From the NCBI GenBank assembly GCA_022821725.1, contig JAJEDB010000094.1, forward strand, positions 1-34,571: a DNA stretch of 34,571 nt. Direction: 5' to 3'. The notes beneath the pieces were generated by a model. The model did no database searches and was not told the DNA's origin. It saw only the letters and a list, made by a program, of their open reading frames with translations. Origin of the DNA: Candidatus Poribacteria bacterium (GTDB taxonomy: Bacteria > Poribacteria > WGA-4E > WGA-3G). Position numbers and translations under genes: made by a program. Of this stretch, positions 24,415 to 33,268 are shown piece by piece (position 1 is the stretch's first letter; each line of letters starts with the position of its first letter).

Positions 24415-27096
24415 ATGTACACTCATATGAAAACCAGCTTTTTGTTTTACACGTTCACGGTGTTGATGTGTTTTAATTTCCTTTTCCTAATTAACACACC
24501 TGCACAACTTGTCGAATCCGTCAGCGACAACTATACCTTTGAAACGATTGACGTTCCCGATGTAGAGTTCTTAGCGGTGGCGGCGAGTAGTGACTTCGAA
24601 GATTACGCAGGTTACACGAAAAGTGCCGATGGCGAAAAAGATGTCGCCTTTACGCTCATTGATGGTGTTTTTACGACCTACGATTTCCCGGGATCACAGA
24701 ATACCTATTTCTTTGCGCTCGGTAATAATGGGAATGCTGCGGGACACTACGAGGACAGCGACGGGCTTTACCATGGGGTCATCTTAGAAAACGGCGAGTT
24801 GCGGCAATACGATTTTCCCGGTGCTGTTGAGACGGAACTATGGGGGATTAGTGACGCAACTGGGGCACTGACAGGTAATTTTATAGATGCTTCAGGGGTT
24901 CGCCGTGGCTTCTCAGGCGACGCAATCATTGAGTTCCCCGGAGCGACGGAGACGTATGCCGATTTCGTGAACTCAAGCGGCGGGATGGTCGGCAGCTACG
25001 TAGATGCTGACGGGCTATATCATCCATACATACGCACCCCGGATGGCAGGTTTGTCCCTCTCAAACTTCCACAAGCCGAAAATCTGGAATACTTTTTTGT
25101 GCACGGTATCAACGATGTAAGGACTGTCGTCGCCCGAACCAAACGGGTGGATGATCTCCCAGGCACGCTCGTCGGCACATTCCAGGACGGGCTGAAGAGA
25201 CTCGAGGTTCCGGACAGTGTTAGCACCGAGGGGTACAATATTAATCAGGACGGTTCTATCGTCGGACACTATAAATCCGCCGATGGCCGAACACACGGGT
25301 TCATTGCCAGACCCGTGATGGACACCGAGGTACCCGTCGAGGATCAACCCGTTGCCACACCCACTACCTTCAACTATACCTTTGAGAGTATTGATGTCCC
25401 GGGTGTAGCGTTTTTAGCGGTGACGGCAAGTAGCGACTTTGAGGATTACGCCGGCTATACGAAAAGTGCCGATGGCGAAAAAGAGGTTGCTTTTACGCTG
25501 ATTGATGGTGTTTTTACGACCTACGATTTTCCCGACTCGCAGAAGACGCATTTCTATGCGCTGGGTAATGATGGACAAGCTGCGGGACACTACCAAGATA
25601 GCGACGGGCTATATCACGGTGTAATTTTGGAAGATGGCGAGTTGCGGCAATACGATTTTCCGGATGCCGTTGAAACAGAGATATACGGTATCTCCGATGC
25701 GACGGGTGCCCTGACGGGGGGTTTTATAGATGCGTCTGGGGTTCGTCGTGGCTTTTCAGGAGACGCAATCATTGAGGTGCCCGAGGCATCGGAAACTTAT
25801 GCCCATTTCGTGAACGCCAGCGGCCGTATAGTGGGAAGTTACGTAGATGCTGACGGGGTATATCGTCCATACATGAGTGGTCAAAATGGTAGGTTTATAT
25901 CTCTCGATCTTCCACAAGCCGCACAGTTTGAATACTTTTTTGTGCACAGTATCAACGATGTAGGGACGCTCGTTGGCAGAGCCAAGAGGTTCGGTGATGT
26001 CCCGCGCACTGCTGTCGGTTCACTCCAACACGGGCTAAAGGCATTGAAGGTTCCGGGCAGCGTTAGCACGGAGGGGTGGAATATCAATCAGGACGGCTCT
26101 GTCGTCGGACACTATGACTCACCGGATGGACGCAGGCACGGATTCATTGCCCGACCTGTTGATGCGGCAGAGAGCACGCATTTTGGTAACTTCTACACCG
26201 TTACGCTGTCTAAAGGTCTAAACATGATTTCTCTACCATTGGCACCCGCAACACCGGTGAATGCCAAGGCACTTGCCGCAATGGCAGGCGCAACAACCAT
26301 CGTCGGACTTGATGCCGAAAACCAGCGGTTCATCGGATGGACACCCGGCGCACCGAATGACGGATTTCCCATTGAAGGTGGACAAGGCTATATCATCAAC
26401 GTCCCAGAAACCCGCAACTTTGCCTTCGTTGGCGCGCCGTGGACGGATCCCACCGAAACGACAGAGACTGCTGCCGCACCTGCTCTATCCACGGAGCTGC
26501 CGCAGGAAGCATGGGCATTCGTTGTGAGTGGGAATTTGGCAGGTAAACCCGCATTTGACGGTTACCAAGTTATCGTCCGTAACCTGAGAACCAACAACAT
26601 CCTAACGACCACAGTGCAAGGGGATTACTTCGCTGCGGCAACCGCCGACTTAACGCGGCGTAGCGTTGTCCAAGTCGGAGATGTCATTGAATTACGCGTC
26701 ATCGGTCCGAATGGAAACGCTGAATCGCAAACCCTCACTTTCAAAGTAACCCCTGAGCATCTGGCGAATGCGGTCTTGTCTGTTAGGCTTGATGGCATCG
26801 GTCAACCGGTGCAAAATCTCCTATTGCAGAACTATCCGAATCCGTTTAACCCAGAGACGTGGATTCCGTATCAACTCTCGGAAGACAGTCTGGTATCGAT
26901 CTCCATTTACGATACAACGGGTAGGTTGGTTCGGACGCTTTCGCTGGGTTTTCAATCCGCAGGCTTTTACAACAGTCAGGGACGTGCTGCATATTGGGAT
27001 GGGCGTAATGCCCTCGGGGAACGCGTTGCGAGTGGTATCTATTTCTACCAGTTGACGACCCCGCTTTCCAGCAAACGCGACGGCTCGTCATCGTAA
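24415..27096 (+). CDS. Secreted two-propeller protein, paralog 2, with frameshifted C-terminus
   Basis: An 893-residue exported protein with the same plan as paralog 1: signal peptide (MYTHMKTSFLFYTFTVLMC), two propeller-like domains, linker (LSKGLNMISLPLAPATP), Ig-like part and NYPNPFNPETWIPYQLSED. ATG 24415 is supported by AAGGAGGGG 8 bases upstream; the frame from 24349 is leader. The end is broken: paralog 1 reads ACCCCAACTTTCCAG, this gene ACCCCGCTTTCCAG, one base short. The last residues therefore change from TPTFQQTRRLVIVK to TPLSSKRDGSSS, with a stop at 27094-27096. Putting the base back restores the family ending and a TAG at 27099-27101. Loss of the final strand may impair secretion or anchoring, or it may be a sequencing error. 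Confidence 0.82.
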   Translation: MYTHMKTSFLFYTFTVLMCFNFLFLINTPAQLVESVSDNYTFETIDVPDVEFLAVAASSDFEDYAGYTKSADGEKDVAFTLIDGVFTTYDFPGSQNTYFFALGNNGNAAGHYEDSDGLYHGVILENGELRQYDFPGAVETELWGISDATGALTGNFIDASGVRRGFSGDAIIEFPGATETYADFVNSSGGMVGSYVDADGLYHPYIRTPDGRFVPLKLPQAENLEYFFVHGINDVRTVVARTKRVDDLPGTLVGTFQDGLKRLEVPDSVSTEGYNINQDGSIVGHYKSADGRTHGFIARPVMDTEVPVEDQPVATPTTFNYTFESIDVPGVAFLAVTASSDFEDYAGYTKSADGEKEVAFTLIDGVFTTYDFPDSQKTHFYALGNDGQAAGHYQDSDGLYHGVILEDGELRQYDFPDAVETEIYGISDATGALTGGFIDASGVRRGFSGDAIIEVPEASETYAHFVNASGRIVGSYVDADGVYRPYMSGQNGRFISLDLPQAAQFEYFFVHSINDVGTLVGRAKRFGDVPRTAVGSLQHGLKALKVPGSVSTEGWNINQDGSVVGHYDSPDGRRHGFIARPVDAAESTHFGNFYTVTLSKGLNMISLPLAPATPVNAKALAAMAGATTIVGLDAENQRFIGWTPGAPNDGFPIEGGQGYIINVPETRNFAFVGAPWTDPTETTETAAAPALSTELPQEAWAFVVSGNLAGKPAFDGYQVIVRNLRTNNILTTTVQGDYFAAATADLTRRSVVQVGDVIELRVIGPNGNAESQTLTFKVTPEHLANAVLSVRLDGIGQPVQNLLLQNYPNPFNPETWIPYQLSEDSLVSISIYDTTGRLVRTLSLGFQSAGFYNSQGRAAYWDGRNALGERVASGIYFYQLTTPLSSKRDGSSS

Positions 27097-27142
27097 AATA
27101 GGGTCAATCTGAATAAAGCTTACACGTCAAAGAAGGATAACC

Positions 27143-28960
27143 ATGGATCACCATATAAAAACGAAACTCGTTCTTTTTGCATGTTTTATCCACTGCTTTA
27201 TATGCAGCGCTGTTGCACAGGTTGAAACCGAAATACCGATTGCTGATTACACTTTTGAGACGATTGAAGTGCCGGGCGTCGATTTTCTGGAGGTGACCGC
27301 AAGTAACGACTTCGGAGATTACGCAGGGAACACCCGGACCTCTGACGGTGAGAAAACCATCGGTTTCACGTTGATAGACGGTGTTTTCACTACGTACGAT
27401 TTTCCAGATTCCCTGAATACCTATTTCTATGCACTCGACAACGCTGGAAAAGCAGCTGGACACTACAAAGATATAGATGGACTTTACCACGGCGTCATCA
27501 TGGAAGATGGGAAACTCACGCAATACGATTTTCCCGGTGCAGCCGAAACCCACATCTACGGTATTAGCGATGAAACAGGGGCACTGAGCGGTAATATTGT
27601 TGACGAAGCAGGTGGCACCCGCGGCTTCTCAGGCGATATGCCAATTGCGTTTCCGGGGGCAGTCACAACTTATGCAGATTTCGTCAATGCCGCAGGTGCT
27701 GTCGTCGGGAGCTACGTGGATGCCGATGGAAGGCCTCATGGGTTCATACGCAACCCCGACGGCAGTTTCACCTCTATTGACGTTCCAGAAATGCCGAATC
27801 TTGTATTCCTATTTGTAAACACCATCACCGATTTCGGTGTTGTCGCCTTCAGAGCGAAAGCCGTAAATGATATTCTGCGGTCCTATATCCTGCTGCCAGA
27901 TGGTATCCTCTATGAAGTGCGGCTCCCAGGCAGTGTTAACACCGTCGTCCGAAATGTGAATCAGGATGGGAGTATTATCGGTTATTACGACTTACCAGAC
28001 AAGCGTAGATACGGCTTCGTCGGTAGACCGACAACACAATCGAATGGGAAAGATTTGGGTAATATCTTCTCCATGCACCTCTCTAAAGGTTTGAACCTGT
28101 TGTCTGTGCCGTTGAAACCGACTGTCCAGATGACAGCACGCTCGCTCGCAGTAAAGATGGGCGCGACAGCGGTTGTTATGCTGGATGCCGCGAACCAACG
28201 GTTCGTCGGATGGACCCCGAACGCACCCGACGATGGGTTTCCCATCGAAGGCGCAAAAGGGTATATCGCCAATCTACCGGAACCCCGCGCTGTCGTCTTT
28301 ACTGGCACAAAATGGACGCATCAGACACAAGTCGCTGCAGCACCGATTGCAACGCCTCTCAGTCAGACGTGGGCGTTCGTCGTCAGTGGGTATTTAGGAG
28401 GCACACAACACTTCAACGGGTATCGTGTCACAATCCGAAACACACGGACGAACGCTGTCATGAAAGCCCAGGTGCGCGGTAATTATTTCGCTGCGGCAAC
28501 TGCCGATCTCAACTACCGTAGCGTTGTAGAGCTCGGTGACAGGTTGGAATTAACCCTGACGGACATTGACGGAAACATCGCTTCAGAGAGACGCAATTTC
28601 ACGGTGACGCCTATGAATCTTGCGCATGCTACGCTGAATGTAACACTAAATGGTATCGGGACACCGAAACAGAGCTTCCTATTGCAGAACTATCCGAATC
28701 CGTTCAACCCAGAGACGTGGATACCCTATCGACTTTCAGAGGACGGTCAAGTCTCTGTATCTATCTATGACACAAACGGCGCGCGCATCCGAACACTTTC
28801 GCTCGGCTATCAGTCCGCGGGTTTCTATCAAAATCGAGAACGCGCTGCCTATTGGGATGGATGTAACGACTTAGGAGAACCGGTTGCAAGTGGGGTCTAT
28901 TTCTATCAACTGACAACACCAACTTTCCAGCAAACCCGGCGGATGCTCATTCTAAAATAG
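27143..28960 (+). CDS. Secreted single-propeller protein with T9SS-like C-terminal domain, paralog 3
   Basis: A 605-residue relative of the two preceding proteins with only one copy of the propeller domain (about residues 30-300). The rest of the plan is kept: signal peptide (FACFIHCFICSAVA, cleavage near VAQ), linker LSKGLNLLSVPLKPTVQ, Ig-like segment (TWAFVVSGYLGG), and an intact end NYPNPFNPETWIPYRLSED to TPTFQQTRRMLILK. Sequence is more diverged from paralogs 1 and 2 than these are from each other, so it looks like the older branch; the two-domain form arose by an internal duplication. AAGGAT precedes ATG 27143. Only 46 bp separate it from paralog 2 with no promoter visible, so the two are probably co-transcribed. 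Likely a surface or secreted binding protein. Confidence 0.8.
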   Translation: MDHHIKTKLVLFACFIHCFICSAVAQVETEIPIADYTFETIEVPGVDFLEVTASNDFGDYAGNTRTSDGEKTIGFTLIDGVFTTYDFPDSLNTYFYALDNAGKAAGHYKDIDGLYHGVIMEDGKLTQYDFPGAAETHIYGISDETGALSGNIVDEAGGTRGFSGDMPIAFPGAVTTYADFVNAAGAVVGSYVDADGRPHGFIRNPDGSFTSIDVPEMPNLVFLFVNTITDFGVVAFRAKAVNDILRSYILLPDGILYEVRLPGSVNTVVRNVNQDGSIIGYYDLPDKRRYGFVGRPTTQSNGKDLGNIFSMHLSKGLNLLSVPLKPTVQMTARSLAVKMGATAVVMLDAANQRFVGWTPNAPDDGFPIEGAKGYIANLPEPRAVVFTGTKWTHQTQVAAAPIATPLSQTWAFVVSGYLGGTQHFNGYRVTIRNTRTNAVMKAQVRGNYFAAATADLNYRSVVELGDRLELTLTDIDGNIASERRNFTVTPMNLAHATLNVTLNGIGTPKQSFLLQNYPNPFNPETWIPYRLSEDGQVSVSIYDTNGARIRTLSLGYQSAGFYQNRERAAYWDGCNDLGEPVASGVYFYQLTTPTFQQTRRMLILK

Positions 28961-29082
28961 TTTTTAAATTATTGCCTCTGAGCTGCTGCGTCCGTTGTCC
29001 TGGCAGATGGACTTTAAAGGTGGCAACTCAGGTTATATTATTTGACATACGCATCCTGCTAAAGCAGCAAAAACACTGCAAT

Positions 29083-30198
29083 ATGCAATATCAATGTGCC
29101 AAATGCAGCAACACCTATCAAATCTCGCCGTTACGCTATAAGTGTGATTGCGGCGGTGCCCTAAACCTCATTGCTGATTCGCGTATCTTGCCGAACGCAC
29201 AGGTCCCAGCAGCGATGTCGCTCTGGCGGTATCGTGAAGCATTGCCGATCGGTGAGGCGACAGAGATTATCACACTCGGCGAAGGCATGACCCCGCTTGT
29301 GCCACTTGATACTAACGCACCTGAACACTTCATGAAATTGGATTATCTCTGTCCGACCGGTTCTTATAAGGATCGAGGGGCATCCGTCCTACTCACGCAT
29401 CTCAAATCACTCGGTGTTGAGACCGTTGTTGAGGATTCATCGGGCAATGCGGGTGCCGCGATAGCCGCCTACAGTGCCAGGGCAGACATCCGATGCACCA
29501 TCTACTGTCCTGCGTCTACCTCGAAAGGCAAATTGAGACAGATTTCCGCTTACGGTGCCGAGTTAAAACTGGTGGAAGGCAACCGTATGGCAACGACAGA
29601 GGCAGTAAAACTCGCCGCAGAAACGACCTGCTATGCCTCTCACAATTGGCATCCGTTTTTCTTGGAAGGCACAAAGACGCTCGCGTATGAGATTACCGAA
29701 CAACTCGGATGGCGTGCCCCGACACATGTCTTATGTCCAGTCGGATTCGGGAGCATCTATTTGGGACTCTCCATCGGATTCCGTGAATTGCAGACCCAAG
29801 GGATTATTGAAGGCATCCCTCGACTTCTCGGCGTTCAATCCGATGTCTGTTGCCCAATCTACAACGCGTCCGTTGGAAACCTAACGTCAATCTCAAGAAT
29901 GAAGCAAACTGGAGACACACTTGCTGAGGGGATTACCGCTGAGCTCCCCATCCGAGGCGACAATATTTTGGAGGCACTCCATTTCTCGAACGGCGCATTT
30001 ACCACAGTCAATGACACAGAGATTGAGGAAGGCATGAAACTGCTTGCCGCTAAAGGGATGTATGTGGAACCTACGTCTGCTGTGATCGTTAAAGCGTATC
30101 AGAAGTTCAAAGCGTCAGGCATCATCCAAGAAGGTGATATGACAGTCTCGATCCTCACCGGTATCGGTTTAAAGGCGAGTAAGACCATTTCTGATTGA
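29083..30198 (+). CDS. thrC: Threonine synthase-like PLP enzyme, 3' end rewritten by a mobile element
   Basis: A 371-residue fold-type II PLP enzyme. An N-terminal zinc ribbon (CAKC at residues 5-8, CDCGG with Cys21 and Cys23) precedes the catalytic part, as in one branch of threonine synthases. PLP lysine Lys96 lies in GSYKDRGAS. The phosphate and substrate loops include SSGNAGAA and HPFFLEGTKTLAYEI; the end has SILTGIGLKAS. Expected reaction: O-phospho-L-homoserine to L-threonine and phosphate. Related enzymes of this fold cannot be excluded. I chose ATG 29083 because the zinc ribbon starts there; no clear ribosome binding site is visible. The native stop was TAA right after ...KASK. A 112-bp element inserted there adds TISD and its own TGA. 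Confidence 0.75.
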   Translation: MQYQCAKCSNTYQISPLRYKCDCGGALNLIADSRILPNAQVPAAMSLWRYREALPIGEATEIITLGEGMTPLVPLDTNAPEHFMKLDYLCPTGSYKDRGASVLLTHLKSLGVETVVEDSSGNAGAAIAAYSARADIRCTIYCPASTSKGKLRQISAYGAELKLVEGNRMATTEAVKLAAETTCYASHNWHPFFLEGTKTLAYEITEQLGWRAPTHVLCPVGFGSIYLGLSIGFRELQTQGIIEGIPRLLGVQSDVCCPIYNASVGNLTSISRMKQTGDTLAEGITAELPIRGDNILEALHFSNGAFTTVNDTEIEEGMKLLAAKGMYVEPTSAVIVKAYQKFKASGIIQEGDMTVSILTGIGLKASKTISD

Positions 30199-30295
30199 AA
30201 ATGCTTCAATAAATGAGATCTTTGTAGCATAGGCTGTTAGCCTGTGCAGTCTTTAAGGCGATCTGTCAATGCGATATAATCTCTTAGAAATGGTA
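30184..30295. mobile_element. 112-bp miniature inverted-repeat element, copy 2
   Basis: Same length and ends as copy 1 (ACCATTTCT...AGAAATGGT plus A), with two differences by eye. The 4-bp target duplication is TAAG (30180-30183 and 30296-30299). It sits in the last codon of the threonine synthase-like gene and provides the new stop TGA at 30196-30198. The old stop TAA survives at 30300-30302. A TATAAT box inside the right half (about 30275-30280) could act as a -10 for the next gene, but no good -35 box accompanies it. Confidence 0.9.
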
Positions 30296-30307
30296 TAAGT
30301 AAAATTC

Positions 30308-31612
30308 ATGAGAGAAAACAGACGTGACTTCACGCGACTCATTACCGTCTGCGCGCTGATCCTAATTTTTATTTTGGTGATTGGAGCCTTGCGCGCCCGA
30401 GAACATTCATTTTTCCGAATCGGTGCCAGCAACAGTAGAAACCAAGAGACATTTCCTGACACTGTCAAACGGCGTGATAAACTCCAAAGCGATCGATGGC
30501 CCAAAGGGTTTCGACTGCTTCGGTATTGGTGGACGGGTGGCGCAGCCGTCTATATTGCAGAGATGGACCGCACGGCGAGTAACATCCAATTCGATGTTGA
30601 ACTCGCCAACGATCAAATCTTAGGACGCGAAACCATCACCGATGCGACACGGCGACTCTTGCAAAAAGAAGTGCTACCGCTCGCAGGTGTTAACGGGAGT
30701 TTCGGCATCCGGGAGGACAATCGCGGACGTGGCGGTATGATGTTCAATCTGCATATCCAAAACGGTGAACTGGTCAGTATCTCCACACCCCTGGATAGAT
30801 GGGGATATTCGCCACCATCCCCGTGGGGGGAGACGAGTTTTGGCGTAACACCCGATGGCGAGTTCCTCTTGGATAGGGTGAAACTCAACGGTAAACTCAA
30901 GATTGCCAACGACACGCTTCCGATTGACGCGGTCAACCAAATTTGCGATTCAGCGTGTCCTACTGTCATCTATACACCCCGCTTCGGACGTAGAACTTTA
31001 ACGCGCCGATGCTACGAGTTTACGCTTAGACAAATTCAACTTCCACTGACCGGAAAATACACAAGTAGATTTGTTGTTACGAATGTGAACCCGCGCGGCA
31101 ACAGTGTCATTCCGTTTGATGGGGTTGTGCTTGCGATTGAACCGAGGGTGGCACGCCATTGGACTGATAAAATTGTGAAATCCACAGCGGGCACACTGGA
31201 AATTGCGCTCACCCCTAAAAAATGGCAACGTGTTCAGCAGGGACTCGGTGGGAACTTGCGGCTCGTTCGGAACGGTAAAGTCGAACCTGAACTCATCGTA
31301 TTTGGCGAGTCGCGTGGGGGGAGTGCCTACCGGCATCGGAATGCCGCGTCCCGTCACCCGCGCAGTGCCCTCGGATTTAACGATGAAAAGTTGTTCCTCA
31401 TCGCTGTCGACGGCAGGCAGCCCGGGTACAGTATGGGGATGACGCTCTATCAGATGGGAACATTTTTCAGCGAACTCGGCATCAAACATGCCATTAACTT
31501 CGATGGTGGCAGCTCCTCAACCTTATGGGCACTCGGAAGAGTCGCAAACAGCCCCGCGCACGGCTACGAACGCCGTATTTTCAACGTTGCGATGATCCGC
31601 GCGAAAAAATAA
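30308..31612 (+). CDS. Phosphodiester glycosidase (NAGPA-domain) family protein
   Basis: A 434-residue protein with one N-terminal membrane helix (LITVCALILIFILVIGALRA) and a large outside domain of the NAGPA/DUF2233 family. That family takes its name from the mammalian enzyme that uncovers mannose-6-phosphate by removing GlcNAc from a phosphodiester. The hallmark is present near the end: INFDGGSSSTLWALG (Asp399), preceded by GVNGSFG and by LFLIAVDGRQPGYSMGMTL. In bacteria it may cleave phosphodiester-linked sugars in wall or capsule polymers (inference). No ribosome binding site is seen just before ATG 30308, because the mobile element now ends 12 bp upstream. Before insertion it followed the threonine synthase stop by 5 bases and may have been translationally coupled. 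Confidence 0.82.
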   Translation: MRENRRDFTRLITVCALILIFILVIGALRAREHSFFRIGASNSRNQETFPDTVKRRDKLQSDRWPKGFRLLRYWWTGGAAVYIAEMDRTASNIQFDVELANDQILGRETITDATRRLLQKEVLPLAGVNGSFGIREDNRGRGGMMFNLHIQNGELVSISTPLDRWGYSPPSPWGETSFGVTPDGEFLLDRVKLNGKLKIANDTLPIDAVNQICDSACPTVIYTPRFGRRTLTRRCYEFTLRQIQLPLTGKYTSRFVVTNVNPRGNSVIPFDGVVLAIEPRVARHWTDKIVKSTAGTLEIALTPKKWQRVQQGLGGNLRLVRNGKVEPELIVFGESRGGSAYRHRNAASRHPRSALGFNDEKLFLIAVDGRQPGYSMGMTLYQMGTFFSELGIKHAINFDGGSSSTLWALGRVANSPAHGYERRIFNVAMIRAKK

Positions 31613-31617
31613 GCACA

Positions 31618-32010
31618 ATGAAATCTAAATATTTCCTACTTCCCATTCTGTTAATACTCGCGTGTTCAAACAGGAACACACCGCAAGCGGTCAGTGAAGA
31701 TTTCATCTATAACTACTATCAGCGGGCGGATCAAGCAGCAGCGTTACAACTCAGCCATGGGCTCGCGGCAGAAAAATTGGAAGACGAAATCGCTCGCGTG
31801 CGTGAAGTCCGGTCGCCAGGACAACAGATGGAGGAGATGCCGAAAATCGAATACGAACCTATTGGAAAAGAAGAGGAACCAACACACGTCCTATTCAACT
31901 ATAAACTCACTATCACAACACGAGGCACAATAACCCACACCCGAAACGTCATTATCAACACCGAACAAATTGATGGACGCTGGAAAGTCGTCAACTTCGA
32001 CGAGTATTAA
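31618..32010 (+). CDS. Small lipoprotein of unknown function
   Basis: A 130-residue protein starting at ATG 31618, five bases after the preceding stop. The frame is open from 31525, but MKSKYFLLPILLILAC is a clear lipoprotein signal with lipid Cys16. The mature part has a helical start (DFIYNYYQRADQAAALQLSHG), a central acidic stretch, and two strands, then ends in GRWKVVNFDEY. That ending is typical of NTF2-like domains of the DUF4878 type, in which a 'dGkWkv' strand closes the fold. The family is not certain. Very tight spacing and lack of its own ribosome binding site suggest translational coupling to the glycosidase-like gene, so the two may work together at the membrane. Confidence 0.6.
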   Translation: MKSKYFLLPILLILACSNRNTPQAVSEDFIYNYYQRADQAAALQLSHGLAAEKLEDEIARVREVRSPGQQMEEMPKIEYEPIGKEEEPTHVLFNYKLTITTRGTITHTRNVIINTEQIDGRWKVVNFDEY

Positions 32011-32026
32011 GGAAAGGCACTCTTAT

Positions 32027-32069
32027 CTTACCGGAAGGAAAATTGAAAAATCTTTTCTTCCGTAAGTCA
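32027..32069. terminator. Hairpin after the lipoprotein gene
   Basis: CTTACCGGAAGGAAAA near 32027-32042 is an imperfect complement of CTTTTCTTCCGTAAG just downstream. It lies 15-60 bases after the stop codon and may end the transcript of the thrC-like to lipoprotein genes. A following piece (GTAGCCCGTAATGAAATGGAGGG style, about 32080-32103) resembles repeat sequence, and GGTAAG at about 32150 repeats the outer stem complement, so the full 130-bp spacer could be one larger palindrome. Confidence 0.4.
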
Positions 32070-32163
32070 AAAAACCGTAGCCCGTAATGAAATGGAGGGC
32101 GGATTATAGGAAGACACGTGTCTGCTAAATCTACGCCATTCCTCCGCAAGGTAAGTTAAAAAT

Positions 32164-33267
32164 ATGAAAACTGGAAAAGTTGCTGTCTTCACACAAGCGC
32201 AAACACCCATGGAATTCCGGGAGTACCCGATCCCATCTGTTACACCCGATGATCTGCTCGTCCGGATCAGTATGGCAAACATCTGCGGCTCCGATCTACA
32301 CTTTTGGCGTGGACACGGACCCAAAATCGAGAGCGGTATCCCCCAAGTGCTCGGACACGAAATGATCGGCACGATCGAAGCCATGGGACGCAACATCACA
32401 ATGGATAGCACGGGACAGCCGCTAACCGAAGGCGACCGCATCGCCTACTCCTACTTCAAACCGTGTCAACACTGTTGGATGTGTCTCAACGGAAAACCGG
32501 GATGTCCCAACCGCTACCGAGATTGGCTCGGTGTCTCCAGCGAACAAGCGCCTCACTTTCACGGTGCTTATGGCGAATACTACTACATGAAACCCGGACA
32601 TTGGGTGTTCAAAGTGCCCGATGCACTCCCAGACGCACTCGTATCCCCCATCAACTGCGCCTTATCTGAAGTCATTTACGGACTGAACCAGATCGGCATC
32701 ACACTCGGCGATACCGTGGTCATCCAAGGCGCCGGTGGACTCGGACTCTACGCCACCGCTGTCGCCAAGGAGATGGGTGCTGGGAAAATCATCGTTTTCG
32801 ATCGACTCCCTGCCCGTCTGGCACTTGCACGAGAATTCGGCGCAGACGAGACCCTCAACGTCGACGAAATTGACATGAAATCCCGGGTAGAATACGTCCT
32901 CGATCAGACACGCGGCATCGGCGCAGACCTTGTCGCCGAGTTCGTGGGATCACCGCGCGTCCTCGCGGAAGGCGTAGAGATGCTCCGATGGGGTGGACGT
33001 TACCTCTGGATCGGCAACATCAATCTCGGATTCCCCACAGAGATCGATCCTGGCAACATTGTCCGCTGCAGTAAAGCCATTCGCGGTGTGATCGTCTACG
33101 AGCCGTGGGTTATCCCGCGCGCCCTCGATTTCCTCAGTCGAACACGAGACAAGTATCCGTTCCACAAAATCATCTCCGATACCTTCCCGTTCAGCGATAT
33201 TAATGAGGCGTTCTCTTACGCCGATAGCGGCGAGGCAATCCGAGTCGGACTGGAATTTGCAGAATAA
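32164..33267 (+). CDS. Zinc-dependent medium-chain alcohol dehydrogenase
   Basis: A 367-residue MDR-family enzyme. The catalytic zinc ligands are Cys41 (NICGSD) and His65-Glu66 (VLGHEMIGT). The structural zinc lobe has Cys101, Cys104, Cys107 and Cys114 (CQHCWMCLNGKPGC). The Rossmann motif is GAGGLG (189-194), and Asp213 (IVFDRLPARL) favours NAD over NADP. The family covers sorbitol, threonine, and aryl or polyol dehydrogenases; the substrate cannot be decided from sequence. No membrane segments, so cytoplasmic. It ends 1 bp before the start of the hemW gene, so the two are almost certainly in one transcript, although no functional tie is known. Confidence 0.88.
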   Translation: MKTGKVAVFTQAQTPMEFREYPIPSVTPDDLLVRISMANICGSDLHFWRGHGPKIESGIPQVLGHEMIGTIEAMGRNITMDSTGQPLTEGDRIAYSYFKPCQHCWMCLNGKPGCPNRYRDWLGVSSEQAPHFHGAYGEYYYMKPGHWVFKVPDALPDALVSPINCALSEVIYGLNQIGITLGDTVVIQGAGGLGLYATAVAKEMGAGKIIVFDRLPARLALAREFGADETLNVDEIDMKSRVEYVLDQTRGIGADLVAEFVGSPRVLAEGVEMLRWGGRYLWIGNINLGFPTEIDPGNIVRCSKAIRGVIVYEPWVIPRALDFLSRTRDKYPFHKIISDTFPFSDINEAFSYADSGEAIRVGLEFAE

Positions 33268-33268
33268 A

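Noticed and set aside
30275..30280. Promoter delivered by the miniature element (TATAAT in its right half)
   Set aside because: The -10 match is perfect, but no acceptable -35 box lies 16-18 bp upstream in either copy, so I do not list it as a promoter.
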